Positions 17,552-27,023 of a DNA stretch of 27,725 bases are shown one piece after another. The stretch spans positions 20,008-47,732 of the forward strand of contig PDIP01000098.1 of assembly GCA_002811645.1 (NCBI GenBank), given 5' to 3'. A program made the translations under genes and the position numbers. How positions within the stretch are numbered: the first letter of the stretch is position 1; every line of letters begins with the position of its first letter. The notes beneath the pieces are model-generated. The model saw only the letters and a program-made list of their open reading frames with translations, did not search any database and was not told where the DNA came from. The DNA is from Corallochytrium limacisporum (taxonomy: Eukaryota; Opisthokonta).

Positions 17552-17757
17552 ATGGCTGACTTGTTGCGCGCTCAGAACGATTTGAAAGCGATGGTGCTCA
17601 GGGGAAGGGATCGTCCACCTGGCTGGCCAACATACGAAGGATTTAATAGTATTGAAAAGTGAAGCACGGGAGAGAGAAGTTGAAGGCAGAGAGAGCGCAG
17701 CAAGAGTTTACACATCCCATTCCCGGGCCAAGTTATGGAGTGAAACCCCGTGTGTAG
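17552..17757 (+). CDS. Candidate small protein gene, split by frame change or mini-intron
   Basis: An ATG at 17552 opens 36 codons (MADLLRAQNDLKAM..., including R-D-R-P-P-G-W-P-T-Y-E-G-F) ending in TGA at 17660. A second frame from 17656 to TAG at 17755 gives a peptide of similar quality (KHGREKLKAERAQ... then H-P-I-P-G-P-S-Y-G-V-K-P-R-V). Both halves are hydrophilic, varied and unlike the repetitive spurious frames nearby. Either one base is missing in the A run at 17655-17658, or a 41-base intron from GTATTG (17649) to GGCAG (17689) joins the frames. The intron lacks a pyrimidine tract and a clear branch site. I do not recognise the family; about 55-68 residues would result. A CCAAT box lies about 90-105 bases upstream and arsM starts 248 bases downstream. 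Confidence 0.35.
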
Positions 17758-18005
17758 ATGGTCCAAGCGAGCATGTCATTCGAAGTGTGGGTGGGTAGGG
17801 CCGCGTAAGGGACACCACCACCACCAGTGACTGTGATTTGGGCGGGGCATCGCGCGGGGGCGTTCTTAGATTGCGATGTAGCGGGAGCGTCCGAAAGGTA
17901 TTTAAATGAGATCATGCACCGCAGGTATTTGGGACTGGTTGTGTAATCATCATGACTTAAACCATCTTTCATGAAGTTTGTCTACAGACTCTACCATTAG
18001 CAAAT

Positions 18006-19142
18006 ATGACTGATTCTTGTACATTTAAGCCAAAGTCCAATGGTGCTGCGGCCACCAACGAAAATGGCAAGCGCATCAACGACGAGGTCGCTGAATACTA
18101 CGGCAAGATCCTGAAGACCAATGACGATCTGAAAACTGATGCTTGCGCCACCGCTACAGCTATCCCCAAGCACATCAAGAAGATCATGGGTGAAATCCAC
18201 GACGAGGTTGCTTCCAAGTACTACGGGTGCGGTCTTTGTGTTCCCGATGAGCTCGAGGGCCGCCGCGTATTGGACCTGGGTTCCGGTTCCGGTCGAGATG
18301 TCTACATTATCAGTCGCCTGGTTGGTGAAGACGGGTATGTTCTCGGGGTCGATATGACCGATGCTCAGCTGGACGTGGCAAACAAGTACGTGCAGTATCA
18401 CACTGACGCCTTCGGATACAAGAAGCCTAACGTTGAGTTTCGCAAGGGCTACATTGAGAAGCTGGATGAGTTGAATCTCCCTGATAATTCCTTCGATGTC
18501 ATCGTATCGAATTGTGTCATCAACTTGAGCCCCGATAAAGAGGCTGTGCTGAGGGAGGCTTATCGTCTGCTGAAGCCCGGCGGTGAGCTTTACTTCAGCG
18601 ATGTATACAGTGATCGCCGTGTATCCGAAGATCTGCGCAACGATAAAGTTCTGTGGGGTGAGTGCCTGAGCGGTGCACTATACTGGAACGATTTCCATAA
18701 CCTGGCCAAGAAGGTTGGTTTCGCTGACCCTCGCCTGGTGGAGGACCACCGTCTCGGAATTGGAAACAAGAAGATCAAGGAGCTTGTGGGACACATTGAC
18801 TTTTACAGTGCCACATACCGTCTTTTCAAGCTACCCTTGGAGCCAGCCTGCGAGGACTATGGCCAAGCGGTTATCTACAAGGGTACCATCCCAAGTTCTC
18901 CTAAGAAATTCACCCTGGACAATCATCACATCATTGATACTGGCAAGGTCTTCCCTGTCTGTGGCAACACATACGACATGCTGGCAAAGAGCCGCTTCGC
19001 AAAGCACTTTGAGTTCATCGGCGACACATCCACTCACTACGGTATCTTTAAGGACTGTGGCACTGGTGTGCCTTACGAGTCCGCTAAGCAGCCTGCCAAT
19101 CAGTCTGGAGGCTTCGGCCCGCCCGCTGGTGGCTGCTGCTAG
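18006..19142 (+). CDS. arsM: Arsenite S-adenosylmethionine methyltransferase
   Basis: A 378-residue cytosolic enzyme that methylates trivalent arsenic using S-adenosylmethionine. The Rossmann motif is D-L-G-S-G-S-G-R-D (90-98), followed by G-V-D-M-T at 114-118. The four cysteines known from algal ArsM as disulfide and arsenic-binding residues have counterparts at C47, C75, C170 (S-N-C-V-I-N-L-S-P-D-K) and C220 (G-E-C-L-S-G-A-L-Y); the 28- and 50-residue spacings match the algal enzyme. An extra C78 follows C75. The protein ends in G-G-C-C, a Cys pair common in this family. A divergent C-terminal domain completes the usual length. Lys is mostly AAG and Leu mostly CTG, close to the eL6 pattern, so it looks well adapted to this genome. 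No arsenic transporter or regulator is adjacent. Confidence 0.95.
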   Translation: MTDSCTFKPKSNGAAATNENGKRINDEVAEYYGKILKTNDDLKTDACATATAIPKHIKKIMGEIHDEVASKYYGCGLCVPDELEGRRVLDLGSGSGRDVYIISRLVGEDGYVLGVDMTDAQLDVANKYVQYHTDAFGYKKPNVEFRKGYIEKLDELNLPDNSFDVIVSNCVINLSPDKEAVLREAYRLLKPGGELYFSDVYSDRRVSEDLRNDKVLWGECLSGALYWNDFHNLAKKVGFADPRLVEDHRLGIGNKKIKELVGHIDFYSATYRLFKLPLEPACEDYGQAVIYKGTIPSSPKKFTLDNHHIIDTGKVFPVCGNTYDMLAKSRFAKHFEFIGDTSTHYGIFKDCGTGVPYESAKQPANQSGGFGPPAGGCC

Positions 19143-19204
19143 TTGACTCAAGGGCATGACTAGGGAGGATGAATAAGACCAATCCTCCTCTCGACCGCCC
19201 TTAT

Positions 19205-19278
19205 ATATATCCGGATCCTTCTTGAACTGTGGCTCTCATCCAATATCATCGATAATATATCCGGACCTTCTTGTACTA
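19205..19278. repeat. Diverged ~50-base tandem repeat after arsM
   Basis: Two segments starting ATATATCCGGA (19205 and 19255) share ATATATCCGGA-cc-TTCTTG-ACT, with a second match further on (ATCCAATATC at 19238-19247 and 19298-19307). The copies are about 50-60 bases apart and lie in the likely 3' untranslated or terminator region of arsM. Confidence 0.7.
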
Positions 19279-19452
19279 TCAAATTAATATACCTTTATCC
19301 AATATCTTTGAAATTAAGCCAATGAAAACTAAAACCCCGTCCATTCCTCAGCGGTCGCTACTCTTTTCACTGCAACCCTACAGGCACGTACTCTGAGTAC
19401 CGTGAAAACTCTGAATACCTCCGGTTTGTTTTTCCTTTTCGCTGCCTGGCAC

Positions 19453-19466
19453 GTTCAGTACTGAAC
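19453..19466. promoter_or_regulatory. Full palindrome GTTCAGTACTGAAC
   Basis: A perfect 14-base palindrome in the ARF1 upstream region. The core TTCAGTACTGAA recurs at 19598-19609, and half-sites recur in two other intergenic regions of the window. The symmetry and recurrence suggest a dimeric DNA-binding protein, which is inferred. Confidence 0.45.
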
Positions 19467-19597
19467 AGGTTCACGGTTGCAGAGCGCCGAGGGTGTCCGT
19501 GTGAGTAGCGAGGCCAGAACTAGGGATACGAGGGATTTGGGGCCCTGCTACGCTGCGCGCGTCCGTCACGAATTGAACGTACAGGAGAATGTGCCGC

Positions 19598-19609
19598 TTC
19601 AGTACTGAA
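19598..19609. promoter_or_regulatory. Full palindrome TTCAGTACTGAA
   Basis: A perfect 12-base palindrome, 145 bases from the 14-base copy at 19453-19466. A third CAGTACTG core is at 20294-20301. All lie in the long ARF1 upstream region. Confidence 0.45.
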
Positions 19610-20562
19610 TAAACCTAACTTTTTAAGGTGAAATGCCACTTCCCGCTCTCAGCGCACGAATGCAGATTTCCCGCTTTCCAGGCCGAGTCCAGGAACCGCT
19701 GACGGGCGCGGGCCGAAATCTTTTCCTTCCCGTGGCTTTGGTGCGCGCCACCCCTTCCTCTCTCACGGCTGTTTCTTAGTTCCTTTTTTTTTTTGGTTTT
19801 GCCTTTGTCTCCTGAAGCACTGCAGATTTGGCCGCCAAGTCCTGCTACCCCCGCGGGTTCCCCCCTCCCCCTCCGGGGCACCGCAATGGCACCCCACCCA
19901 GCCAGACTCGAGCAAAAAGAACCGCTGAGAAAAGAAGAAAAGGGAACTTTGAAAAATAAAAAACAAAGGACCCCTGCACCGGGGCAGAAATAAGGCAGTG
20001 AGCGGTCATACTGAGAAACTGGGGCACACTCCACGGGACTGGTGGCACTGCAGTACAGCGGTCCCGGACATGAGCGTACAGTTTCAGGCCCTCTAACACA
20101 ACAAGGAGCGCGCATAGGGACACGTTGGTCAGTGTGTTTCGAAATGGAACGCAAGCAGCTTGGGCCGAGTCATGTTCAAGCGATGCGAACGACAGCGCTA
20201 GGCGAAGCCCCACGGCAGGGCGGTGTTGTGCTAAATTGGCTCCGCTTGTCCCTTGCCGGTTTTTCCAAAGGGGTCACTGTCCACGTCACATACCAGTACT
20301 GTCTATACCGTTCACCGTGGCGTTTCTCGCCGATGCTTCACCCTTCAGTCCCCTCGCAAACGACGCAACATGCGCCTGCTCTCGCTCCCCTTTGGATTCG
20401 CTTTTATTGTACTTGCTGTGTGTTTGCTCCTCATCGATGTGTGTGTATGTGTGTTGGGCGGTGACCTCCCGCTACTGAACAAAAAAGAGGCCCGCGTCCG
20501 AATCTTGCAAGGTCGAGCGTGTCGCGTGCGCCAGGGTCGTTGTAAGTGCCTTCGCCGTAGAG

Positions 20563-20580
20563 GTGTGTGAGTGTGTGTGT
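20563..20580 (+). repeat. GT repeat
   Basis: A GT-rich dinucleotide tract with one interruption. A second uninterrupted GT run is at 20784-20799. Both lie in the ARF1 upstream region and account for the Thr/His-rich spurious translations on the minus strand. Confidence 0.8.
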
Positions 20581-20649
20581 CGGAACACCCCCCCCTCAAA
20601 CAAAACATTTCCCGTCCCCGGAAATGCTTTTTGAAGTTCCGAAAACAGT

Positions 20650-20676
20650 GGGACGGGAAGGGGAGGGGGCAGGGGG
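20650..20676 (+). other. Guanine-quadruplex-capable run upstream of ARF1
   Basis: Five G runs (GGG, GGG, GGGG, GGGGG, GGGGG) are separated by two-base or one-base loops, a strong match to the quadruplex pattern. It is about 690 bases before the ARF1 ATG on the coding strand. Folding is inferred. Confidence 0.55.
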
Positions 20677-21348
20677 TGAGGTCTTTTGTCTGGGGACTGC
20701 TGGTTCTGTGAAAGAGAAAAACAACACAGAGAACTTTCCACGGACCGAGCTGATTCGCGAAGGGTGAACAAGAGAGAGGTGGGGTGTGTGTGTGTGTGTT
20801 GTGCGAGAGGGTGGGGGAGGCCCCCCATTGAAGAAAATTGTTAGTTTGCAGCGTGGTGTTTTTGTAATTGTACAAGGCGCTATCCGACAGCCACAGCAGC
20901 ATGTGCAGCACTAATGCATTGGTTGGCGACTGCTGTTGTTCGAGTTTGTGATAAGGCCTTCGTTTTGAGCTGTAGTCTCCTTTCCTATGTGGGTGTGAGA
21001 TGAATTGGGGAATCGGGTAGAGCAGCACAGCACGTTGGTCAAATGTTTTATCTTTCTGCTATTCTGTTTTACCCTTTCTGGGTGTTTTCCCGGTCGTGGA
21101 GGCATCCGTTGCTGCGCCATCCATAGCCACTTTTCCATTTTCATTGTCGGAGTAACGCGAGACAAACGATGTGGCAGGCGCCATGGCCAAGAACAGTTCC
21201 ATTTTAAGCAGCTTATAGACCTGCTTTCGGACAACCCGGGAAGGATAATTCTGGTATTTGATACACAACGCGTGGCAAAATAATCCAAATCTGTGAACCT
21301 AATCCAGGTGACATATATTCGGAAACACTTTCGGACATCAGTCAATAA

Positions 21349-21909
<561 letters not shown>

Positions 21910-22471
21910 ATGCGCATCATGTATCATCCCTTCACATGGAATTCTCATCACCTCAGTATATAGCAAGTTGGACACACTCATCATATTTCAACACTTGATT
22001 TGATGGACATTTTGTTGCCCTTAGCCACCTCCCGAATTTCTGGACATGCGCGTTCCACACTCTCATTCCTTCATTCTTAACGTCTACAAGGGTCTTTACA
22101 TGACGCGGCGTCTTGCATGGGATCTGGACCTTGAAGGTGGACCCTTGAGAGGGCAGTAGGAAAGGGCAACAAATTGGAGGTTTGCACTTGCGGGCTAATG
22201 TTTTGAGTGATTCTGGAATTTAACATTCGCACTTTTGTCCTTGACAATGTGGTTCGGGTTACTAGTAGGGACCTGGCCTCTTGAATGGGCTTGATCACGA
22301 GACTAGTGGAAACTAGTACCGATTCAATCAGCATCCTTCCTTGTCAGCGGGGCTTTGTTGCGATATCTGCACAATTAAGGAATAGGTCATGTTGCGACAA
22401 GTACGAAATCTATGTTGAAATACATTTTCTTTATCCATTTCTTCAACCTCAGATAGAAAGTAATGAGACAT
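21910..22471. other. Convergent intergenic region, ARF1 / Rei1
   Basis: No gene is supported. It should hold the 3' ends of both flanking transcripts. ACTAGT occurs at 22261, 22302 and 22312, the last two 10 bases apart, with no clear meaning. Confidence 0.55.
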
Positions 22472-23602
22472 TCAAAAGTCCACCTGCTCACGGAAGTGCT
22501 TCTGGTAATTGTGGCGCTGCCCGACATCCAAACGTTCCCTTGCTTGGCGGCGCTGCTGGCGTCGACGATGCTTGACCTCAGCATTGGTACCACTGCTGGT
22601 CCAGCCAAGTCCTGTGTATCTGTTCATGACGTTCGTGACGGCAAAGTTGTTCCGTGCAGCAGCACGCAAAATGAGCTGTTTTTGCTCGGATGCGCTGGGA
22701 GCAGGACGGGATGGAAAGTTCTGTTTGTAGTAGACATTGAAGTCTTTGTGTCCCAGAGCCTTGCCAGAGGGTGTCACCAGCTCGTAGCCATCTTCACCCA
22801 CCCGAGCGGGGTCCTTCTTCATAAATTCTGCATCTTCGTAGTCGTAGAATTCTTCAAGTTCCTCTTCCGCATCCGCATTATAGTCGATGCGACAGTGACC
22901 TTTGTCCGTCATGTGCTTCTGGACGGCCTCCAAGCTTGTAAATTGCCTACCACGTTCATTGCATAGCAAGCAAATGTTACCCACAGACACCTTTTCACCA
23001 AGATACTTCACCAACCCCTTGATATCAACGCAGTATTCAAGATCAGGCACATAAAAGCCGTGGAATTTGGCCATGTGCTCTAGGTTGGCATCAAAACTCT
23101 CGTCCTTGTGGGGACAAAACATACAGGTCTCCTCATCGAGCTCGATGGCACGGGCAAGGAACTGATCCTCCAAGTCCACTTCTCTGTCTTCAATATCCTC
23201 GGCCACGATCGGTGCGGGTCTCCGTCCCAATTCGGCATCGGTCCTTCGGGTTGGCCTTGGTGCGGGTTTGCAACCTCGGTCTTCCCAAGCCCTCTGGTTT
23301 TCCTTATGCTTCTTTGACTGAATGTGGTTTTCATACTGCGCTTCCGATCTGAAGACTTTGTTGCACGCCTCACACATTGGCTTGGAAGGAGTTGTCGACG
23401 AGGCATCCTCTTCACCGGCCAACTGATTTGTCATGACCTGCATACGCGTCTGGAATTCCTCAGCAGTAACGCAGGCTAGGCCAGCGATCTTGCGCTTCAG
23501 ATTGTACCGGTGCCATTCTGTTTTATGGTGAATGCGCTGTTCTTCTGCTGTGTAGAAACCGACACGACAATTCATGCAAGTAAAAAGCTCAGGTTCCTCC
23601 AT
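22472..23602 (-). CDS. REI1: Rei1/ZNF622-type 60S biogenesis zinc-finger protein
   Basis: A 376-residue cytosolic factor that acts late in 60S subunit maturation, inserting its C-terminal tail in the polypeptide exit tunnel and helping release Arx1. Four C2H2-type fingers are visible: C9/C12/H25/H31, C77/C80/H93/H99, C160/C163/H176/H181 and C211/C214/H230/H236. The second has the Y-x-x-H-x-x-S-K-K-H ending typical of RNA-binding zinc fingers. An acidic stretch (E-E-E-L-E-E-F-Y-D-Y-E-D) follows, then the family signature E-L-V-T-P-S-G-K-x-L-G-H-K and a basic C-terminus. Length and order agree with yeast Rei1. Reh1 is a yeast paralogue, so the single gene here probably represents the ancestral form. 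It is divergent from Mmm1 across 781 bases. Confidence 0.93.
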   Translation of the reverse strand: MEEPELFTCMNCRVGFYTAEEQRIHHKTEWHRYNLKRKIAGLACVTAEEFQTRMQVMTNQLAGEEDASSTTPSKPMCEACNKVFRSEAQYENHIQSKKHKENQRAWEDRGCKPAPRPTRRTDAELGRRPAPIVAEDIEDREVDLEDQFLARAIELDEETCMFCPHKDESFDANLEHMAKFHGFYVPDLEYCVDIKGLVKYLGEKVSVGNICLLCNERGRQFTSLEAVQKHMTDKGHCRIDYNADAEEELEEFYDYEDAEFMKKDPARVGEDGYELVTPSGKALGHKDFNVYYKQNFPSRPAPSASEQKQLILRAAARNNFAVTNVMNRYTGLGWTSSGTNAEVKHRRRQQRRQARERLDVGQRHNYQKHFREQVDF

Positions 23603-24383
23603 GTTGATACCGATGCTAATGTTACTAAACTAGTGTCAATGAATTACAATATCTATAGCGTGTTTCCAGAAGGATGTATACAAGGATCTGGTTTCACCAC
23701 TTGAATCTTTCAAATAGGCTGTGCTACCATATGCATGTTAGAAGAATTTAAATGTTATAATCTCAGAGAACATCGAGGCCGTCACGTACCTCTTCGCTCC
23801 GCACAATGGTGAAGACTTGCGCTAAGACGGTGTGAGACCCACCTTTTCTTCCTGCTGTCTGGCTTCCGTACAATGGTCCGTACACTCACCTTTCTATCCA
23901 CGCAGCACACCTGCGTGATGCTGCGTTGGTAGTGCTCATATGGGAAAGGGGGGGGGCAGGGGAAGCACGCGATGGTCCCGTTAGTATACTATGGGCCCTT
24001 GCGGAGGGTGGGTTTTTCGTGAATATCTCCCTCCCAAGCCAGAGGGAGGGAACGGTCGGAGCGGGCCCAGGCGGGGAGGGACGGTGGGAGCAGAGTGGTC
24101 GAAGTGGGTGGCAGAGCCCGCTGTTTGGCGAGGGTGTGTCAAAGGGATTGTTTTGGGTGAAGACGGTCTAGAGCGAATGACACCAGTCTGCAACATGCTA
24201 TTTAAAGGCGAGATAGAATGATTTTGACTACTCTTCTATTTGAACTCTTGATCAGACCGCGATCCTACAGGTCGACGCTCCAACGACGGAAATCGATGAC
24301 GGTAGAGGCACATTTGAAACAGTAGTATGGCGTTATTTATGACGTGACAGGTGTGAGGCCTGTCCGGCCTAGCATTAGGAAAT
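23603..24383. other. Divergent promoter region, Rei1 / Mmm1
   Basis: No gene is supported. It contains G-rich, quadruplex-capable runs at 23942-23962 and 24063-24088, an AT element CTATTTAAAGG near 24199-24209, and TGACGTGACA near 24339-24348, which resembles a CRE-type bZIP site, about 40 bases before the Mmm1 ATG. Confidence 0.55.
23942..24088 (+). other. Two quadruplex-capable G-rich runs
   Basis: Bases 23942-23962 read GGG-AAA-G9-CA-GGGG. Bases 24063-24088 read GGG-CCCAGGC-GGGG-A-GGG-ACGGT-GGG. Both fit a four-run quadruplex pattern on the Mmm1 coding strand, within the divergent promoter. Folding is inferred. Confidence 0.45.
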
Positions 24384-26273
24384 ATGGTAGATCAGTGCAC
24401 AGGCGAAGGCTGTGAAGCCAGCAGAGCAAACCTTGCCGAAGCACTCTATAATATTGGCAACAATCCTTCTATACAAAATGATTATACCAAAGCAGTCCTC
24501 TTTATCGAGGGATTCTTGTTGGGACAGATCCTGGAGCTGATTTTCTTTGCGGTCCTCCTGTACGTCTGTTTATTTAGACGGTCAAAGCAAACACAAGTGC
24601 GGCGAGCGGGGCGTGGTAAGTACAGGACGGGTTTGGCAACATCAGCTTTACCTTCGGAGCGGCCACCCCGCAAGGAGATTCCGTATGATCTGGGATCCCA
24701 TCCACCAGAGAGTTGCAATTGGCTCAATATGCTGGTATCCCAAATTTTTATGGAAATGAGAAGCAGTTTATCGTTCCAGAAAATGCTTGTGGAGGAAATT
24801 ACTGAGGCTGCGAATAATCTGCAAGATGACAAGATTGCACAACTTGGTGCCATCAACATTGAGAACTTCAGCTTTGGTAAGTCAGCCCCAGTGATTAATG
24901 ACATTACGCTGTGCATCTTACCGACAGCATCTATGGTAAACTCACGGAATACAAAGGAGTCACCGGACAGAAGTCAATGGAACAAGCCTACAGAAAATGG
25001 AGATGCAACGTCTGAACCGAAGAACAGTGACCAGGGTGTGAATGGGGCGTCAACGCCTAGGTACACCCACGATGACGTGGAAGTGAATGCAGTTGTGGAC
25101 ATGGAATATCATGGAGAATTCACTATTGAAATTAGTACGGAAGTGAAGGTGGACTGGCCTGCACCTGGTGCCATCTCGTTGCCGGTGAAAATGAAAGTGG
25201 TTCTGCAAGACTTCTGGGGCTCTCTCCGCATCAACATGCCTCAAGTTGGGCGGGCCGGGCGTGAACGACTGACCGTGGGGCTTGGATTCGAGCAGAGTCC
25301 TGACATTAATATGAAAATCCAGTCTTCTCTTGGGCATCGGACGCAGGTGAATGACTTGCCCAAGTTGGAAGAGTTAGTGCTGTCCGCTGTGCGGGATGGA
25401 ATCGAGAACGCTTTGGTCTTGCCGAACGAGTATTGCCTTGTTCTAGACTTTGACATGCTCCGGGAAGAAAGACAAAGGCAAAGAACGGGGGACAAGACAC
25501 CCACGGACGTCGACAAGGAGCACTGGGAACGGCTGATGAATGTATCGCCATTCAAACATTACGCGAATCATATGCTACAGCGCAATAGTGTCAGTAGGCA
25601 TTCTGCCTCGGTGCCGAATTCACCGGTCAGACACAGCAAGCGTCAGCACAATATGCATGGACATCACACTCGCCACCACTATGATCCGACACCGCATCAA
25701 CAGAGCTCACGTCATCATCATCACTCGCCAGCACCCCTCAATAATGAAGATCACGGTGGGCCCAGTCCCGGGCATCATAAACTAGAAGAGCGTTTCACGG
25801 GATTGACACAGGGATTGTCCAGTGCGGCTTCCTCGTCTACATCCGTCAGCGCGGAGGCTGGTAGGGGCCGCTTAGAGCGAAGTATTTCAACGCAGTCTTT
25901 CCATTCCATCGATCCGCATGACCCCGTGCGACCGCGGGCCGTGCGGAGACGCTTCTTGGCGAGTCCCCGCACACACTACAGCGGAGCAGTGAGCGTGACG
26001 GGTAGCCACTACAGTCAATCAATTTTGTCCCGCTCGGCAATGTCAACTCCGCGGAATGTGAGAGGACCGAACTACCGATTTGATTTGAAGGACGTGGACA
26101 TGAAGGGGAAGCGACCCGCACCGATTCCAGACATAGAGGCATCGACCTCCACTGCGGCCGGATCAACCGGCTCTGCGGCACAAGTCAATCCTGTGCTCAT
26201 CTCGCCGCGTCAGAAATCAACCCGCTCAAGCGCGCACAACATAAGTGCACAGTCAATGCCACAGCTTGGATAA
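24384..26273 (+). CDS. MMM1: Maintenance of mitochondrial morphology protein 1 (ERMES)
   Basis: A 629-residue ER membrane subunit of the ERMES tether, which links ER to mitochondria and moves lipids. A short lumenal N-terminus precedes one transmembrane helix at about 37-64, followed by basic residues. The SMP lipid-binding domain spans about 107-355: P-E-S-C-N-W-L-N near its start, Q-L-G-x-I-x-I-x-x-F-S-x-G at the first strands, a disordered loop at about 183-228, then G-E-F-T-I-E-I-S-T-E and L-P-N-E-Y near its end. Yeast Mmm1 is about 426 residues; this protein has roughly 270 further residues of low-complexity tail, including a His-rich stretch at about 419-466. Mdm10, Mdm12 and Mdm34 are not in this window. 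It converges on the Rab18-type gene with a 96-base gap. Confidence 0.93.
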   Translation: MVDQCTGEGCEASRANLAEALYNIGNNPSIQNDYTKAVLFIEGFLLGQILELIFFAVLLYVCLFRRSKQTQVRRAGRGKYRTGLATSALPSERPPRKEIPYDLGSHPPESCNWLNMLVSQIFMEMRSSLSFQKMLVEEITEAANNLQDDKIAQLGAINIENFSFGKSAPVINDITLCILPTASMVNSRNTKESPDRSQWNKPTENGDATSEPKNSDQGVNGASTPRYTHDDVEVNAVVDMEYHGEFTIEISTEVKVDWPAPGAISLPVKMKVVLQDFWGSLRINMPQVGRAGRERLTVGLGFEQSPDINMKIQSSLGHRTQVNDLPKLEELVLSAVRDGIENALVLPNEYCLVLDFDMLREERQRQRTGDKTPTDVDKEHWERLMNVSPFKHYANHMLQRNSVSRHSASVPNSPVRHSKRQHNMHGHHTRHHYDPTPHQQSSRHHHHSPAPLNNEDHGGPSPGHHKLEERFTGLTQGLSSAASSSTSVSAEAGRGRLERSISTQSFHSIDPHDPVRPRAVRRRFLASPRTHYSGAVSVTGSHYSQSILSRSAMSTPRNVRGPNYRFDLKDVDMKGKRPAPIPDIEASTSTAAGSTGSAAQVNPVLISPRQKSTRSSAHNISAQSMPQLG

Positions 26274-26369
26274 GATGACAGTGAATATACATTCACAAAC
26301 TACGATCCGATTAGTATTTCAACGTTACTACTTTATGTAAAGATGAGAACAGAATGTTTTGCATGAATA

Positions 26370-27023
26370 TTAGCAGCAGCCAAACGACTGGTCTTCCTGT
26401 GCGGCAAGGTTTCCACTGCCCAACTTGACATTTCCCTTTCCAGCACCCACGCTCTCCTGTCCTTGCATCCAGATTTCATCATCTGCCATGATTTTATGTG
26501 CAAGCTCCTCAAATGCTTTCGCAACACCAATTTTGCTCTTTGCGCTGCACTCCATATACATCATCTGTTGATCTTGAGCAAATTCTTGTCCCTCTTCTGT
26601 GGACACCTCCCGGTACTCCAAGTCCACCTTGTTGGCCACCAGCATCTTAAGCACCTCCGTATTGGCGTAAGAGTCCAGCTCATCCAACCAATTGGTCACA
26701 TTCTCAAAGGTCTGCTTGTTGGCCACGTCGTACGCAAGAATGACTCCGTGAGCACCACGGTAGTACGAGGATGTCAGGGTCCGGAAGCGTTCCTGTCCTG
26801 CGGTGTCCCAGATTGTTAGCTGAACAGTTTTTCCATCGACATTCATAACCTTGAAACGGAAGTCCACACCAATAGTAGCATCCAGCTCCTCAAACTTGTC
26901 GTCCAGGAACCGCATCATGAGACTCGACTTGCCTACACCGCTGTCACCGATAAGGAGGATCTTCAGAACCGCCACGGGATTGGCGTTTTGTGGTGATGTT
27001 CCGCTGCTTTGTGCTTCTGCCAT
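26370..27023 (-). CDS. Rab18-type small GTPase
   Basis: A 217-residue Rab GTPase. The P-loop is G-D-S-G-V-G-K-S (26-33); switch I includes A-T-I-G-V-D-F; switch II is W-D-T-A-G-Q-E-R-F (72-80); the guanine motifs are N-K-V-D (131-134) and S-A-K (160-162). [18 protein letters not shown] and N-W-L-D-E-L-D-S-Y are closer to Rab18 than to Rab1 or Rab8, so I favour Rab18, which works at ER and lipid droplets in animals. Vertebrate Rab18 ends in a C-x-x-L-type motif; here the end is G-C-C, a double-geranylgeranyl site. An N-terminal extension of about 10 residues is present. Rab18 is absent from S. cerevisiae but occurs in many other fungi. CTATAAATAG near 27170 may be its promoter element. Confidence 0.85.
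   Translation of the reverse strand: MAEAQSSGTSPQNANPVAVLKILLIGDSGVGKSSLMMRFLDDKFEELDATIGVDFRFKVMNVDGKTVQLTIWDTAGQERFRTLTSSYYRGAHGVILAYDVANKQTFENVTNWLDELDSYANTEVLKMLVANKVDLEYREVSTEEGQEFAQDQQMMYMECSAKSKIGVAKAFEELAHKIMADDEIWMQGQESVGAGKGNVKLGSGNLAAQEDQSFGCC

Noticed and set aside
19615-20154. A 179-codon minus-strand frame
   Set aside because: The composition is Arg/Ser/Gly-rich with homopolymer-derived runs (Phe, Lys), with no motif and no support from neighbours.
20345-21028. A 227-codon minus-strand frame rich in Thr-His
   Set aside because: The Thr-His runs come from GT repeats read on the other strand; no domain is visible.
22302-22317. ACTAGT direct repeat after ARF1
   Set aside because: A 6-base palindrome repeated at this spacing is expected often by chance and lies in a convergent 3' region without further structure.
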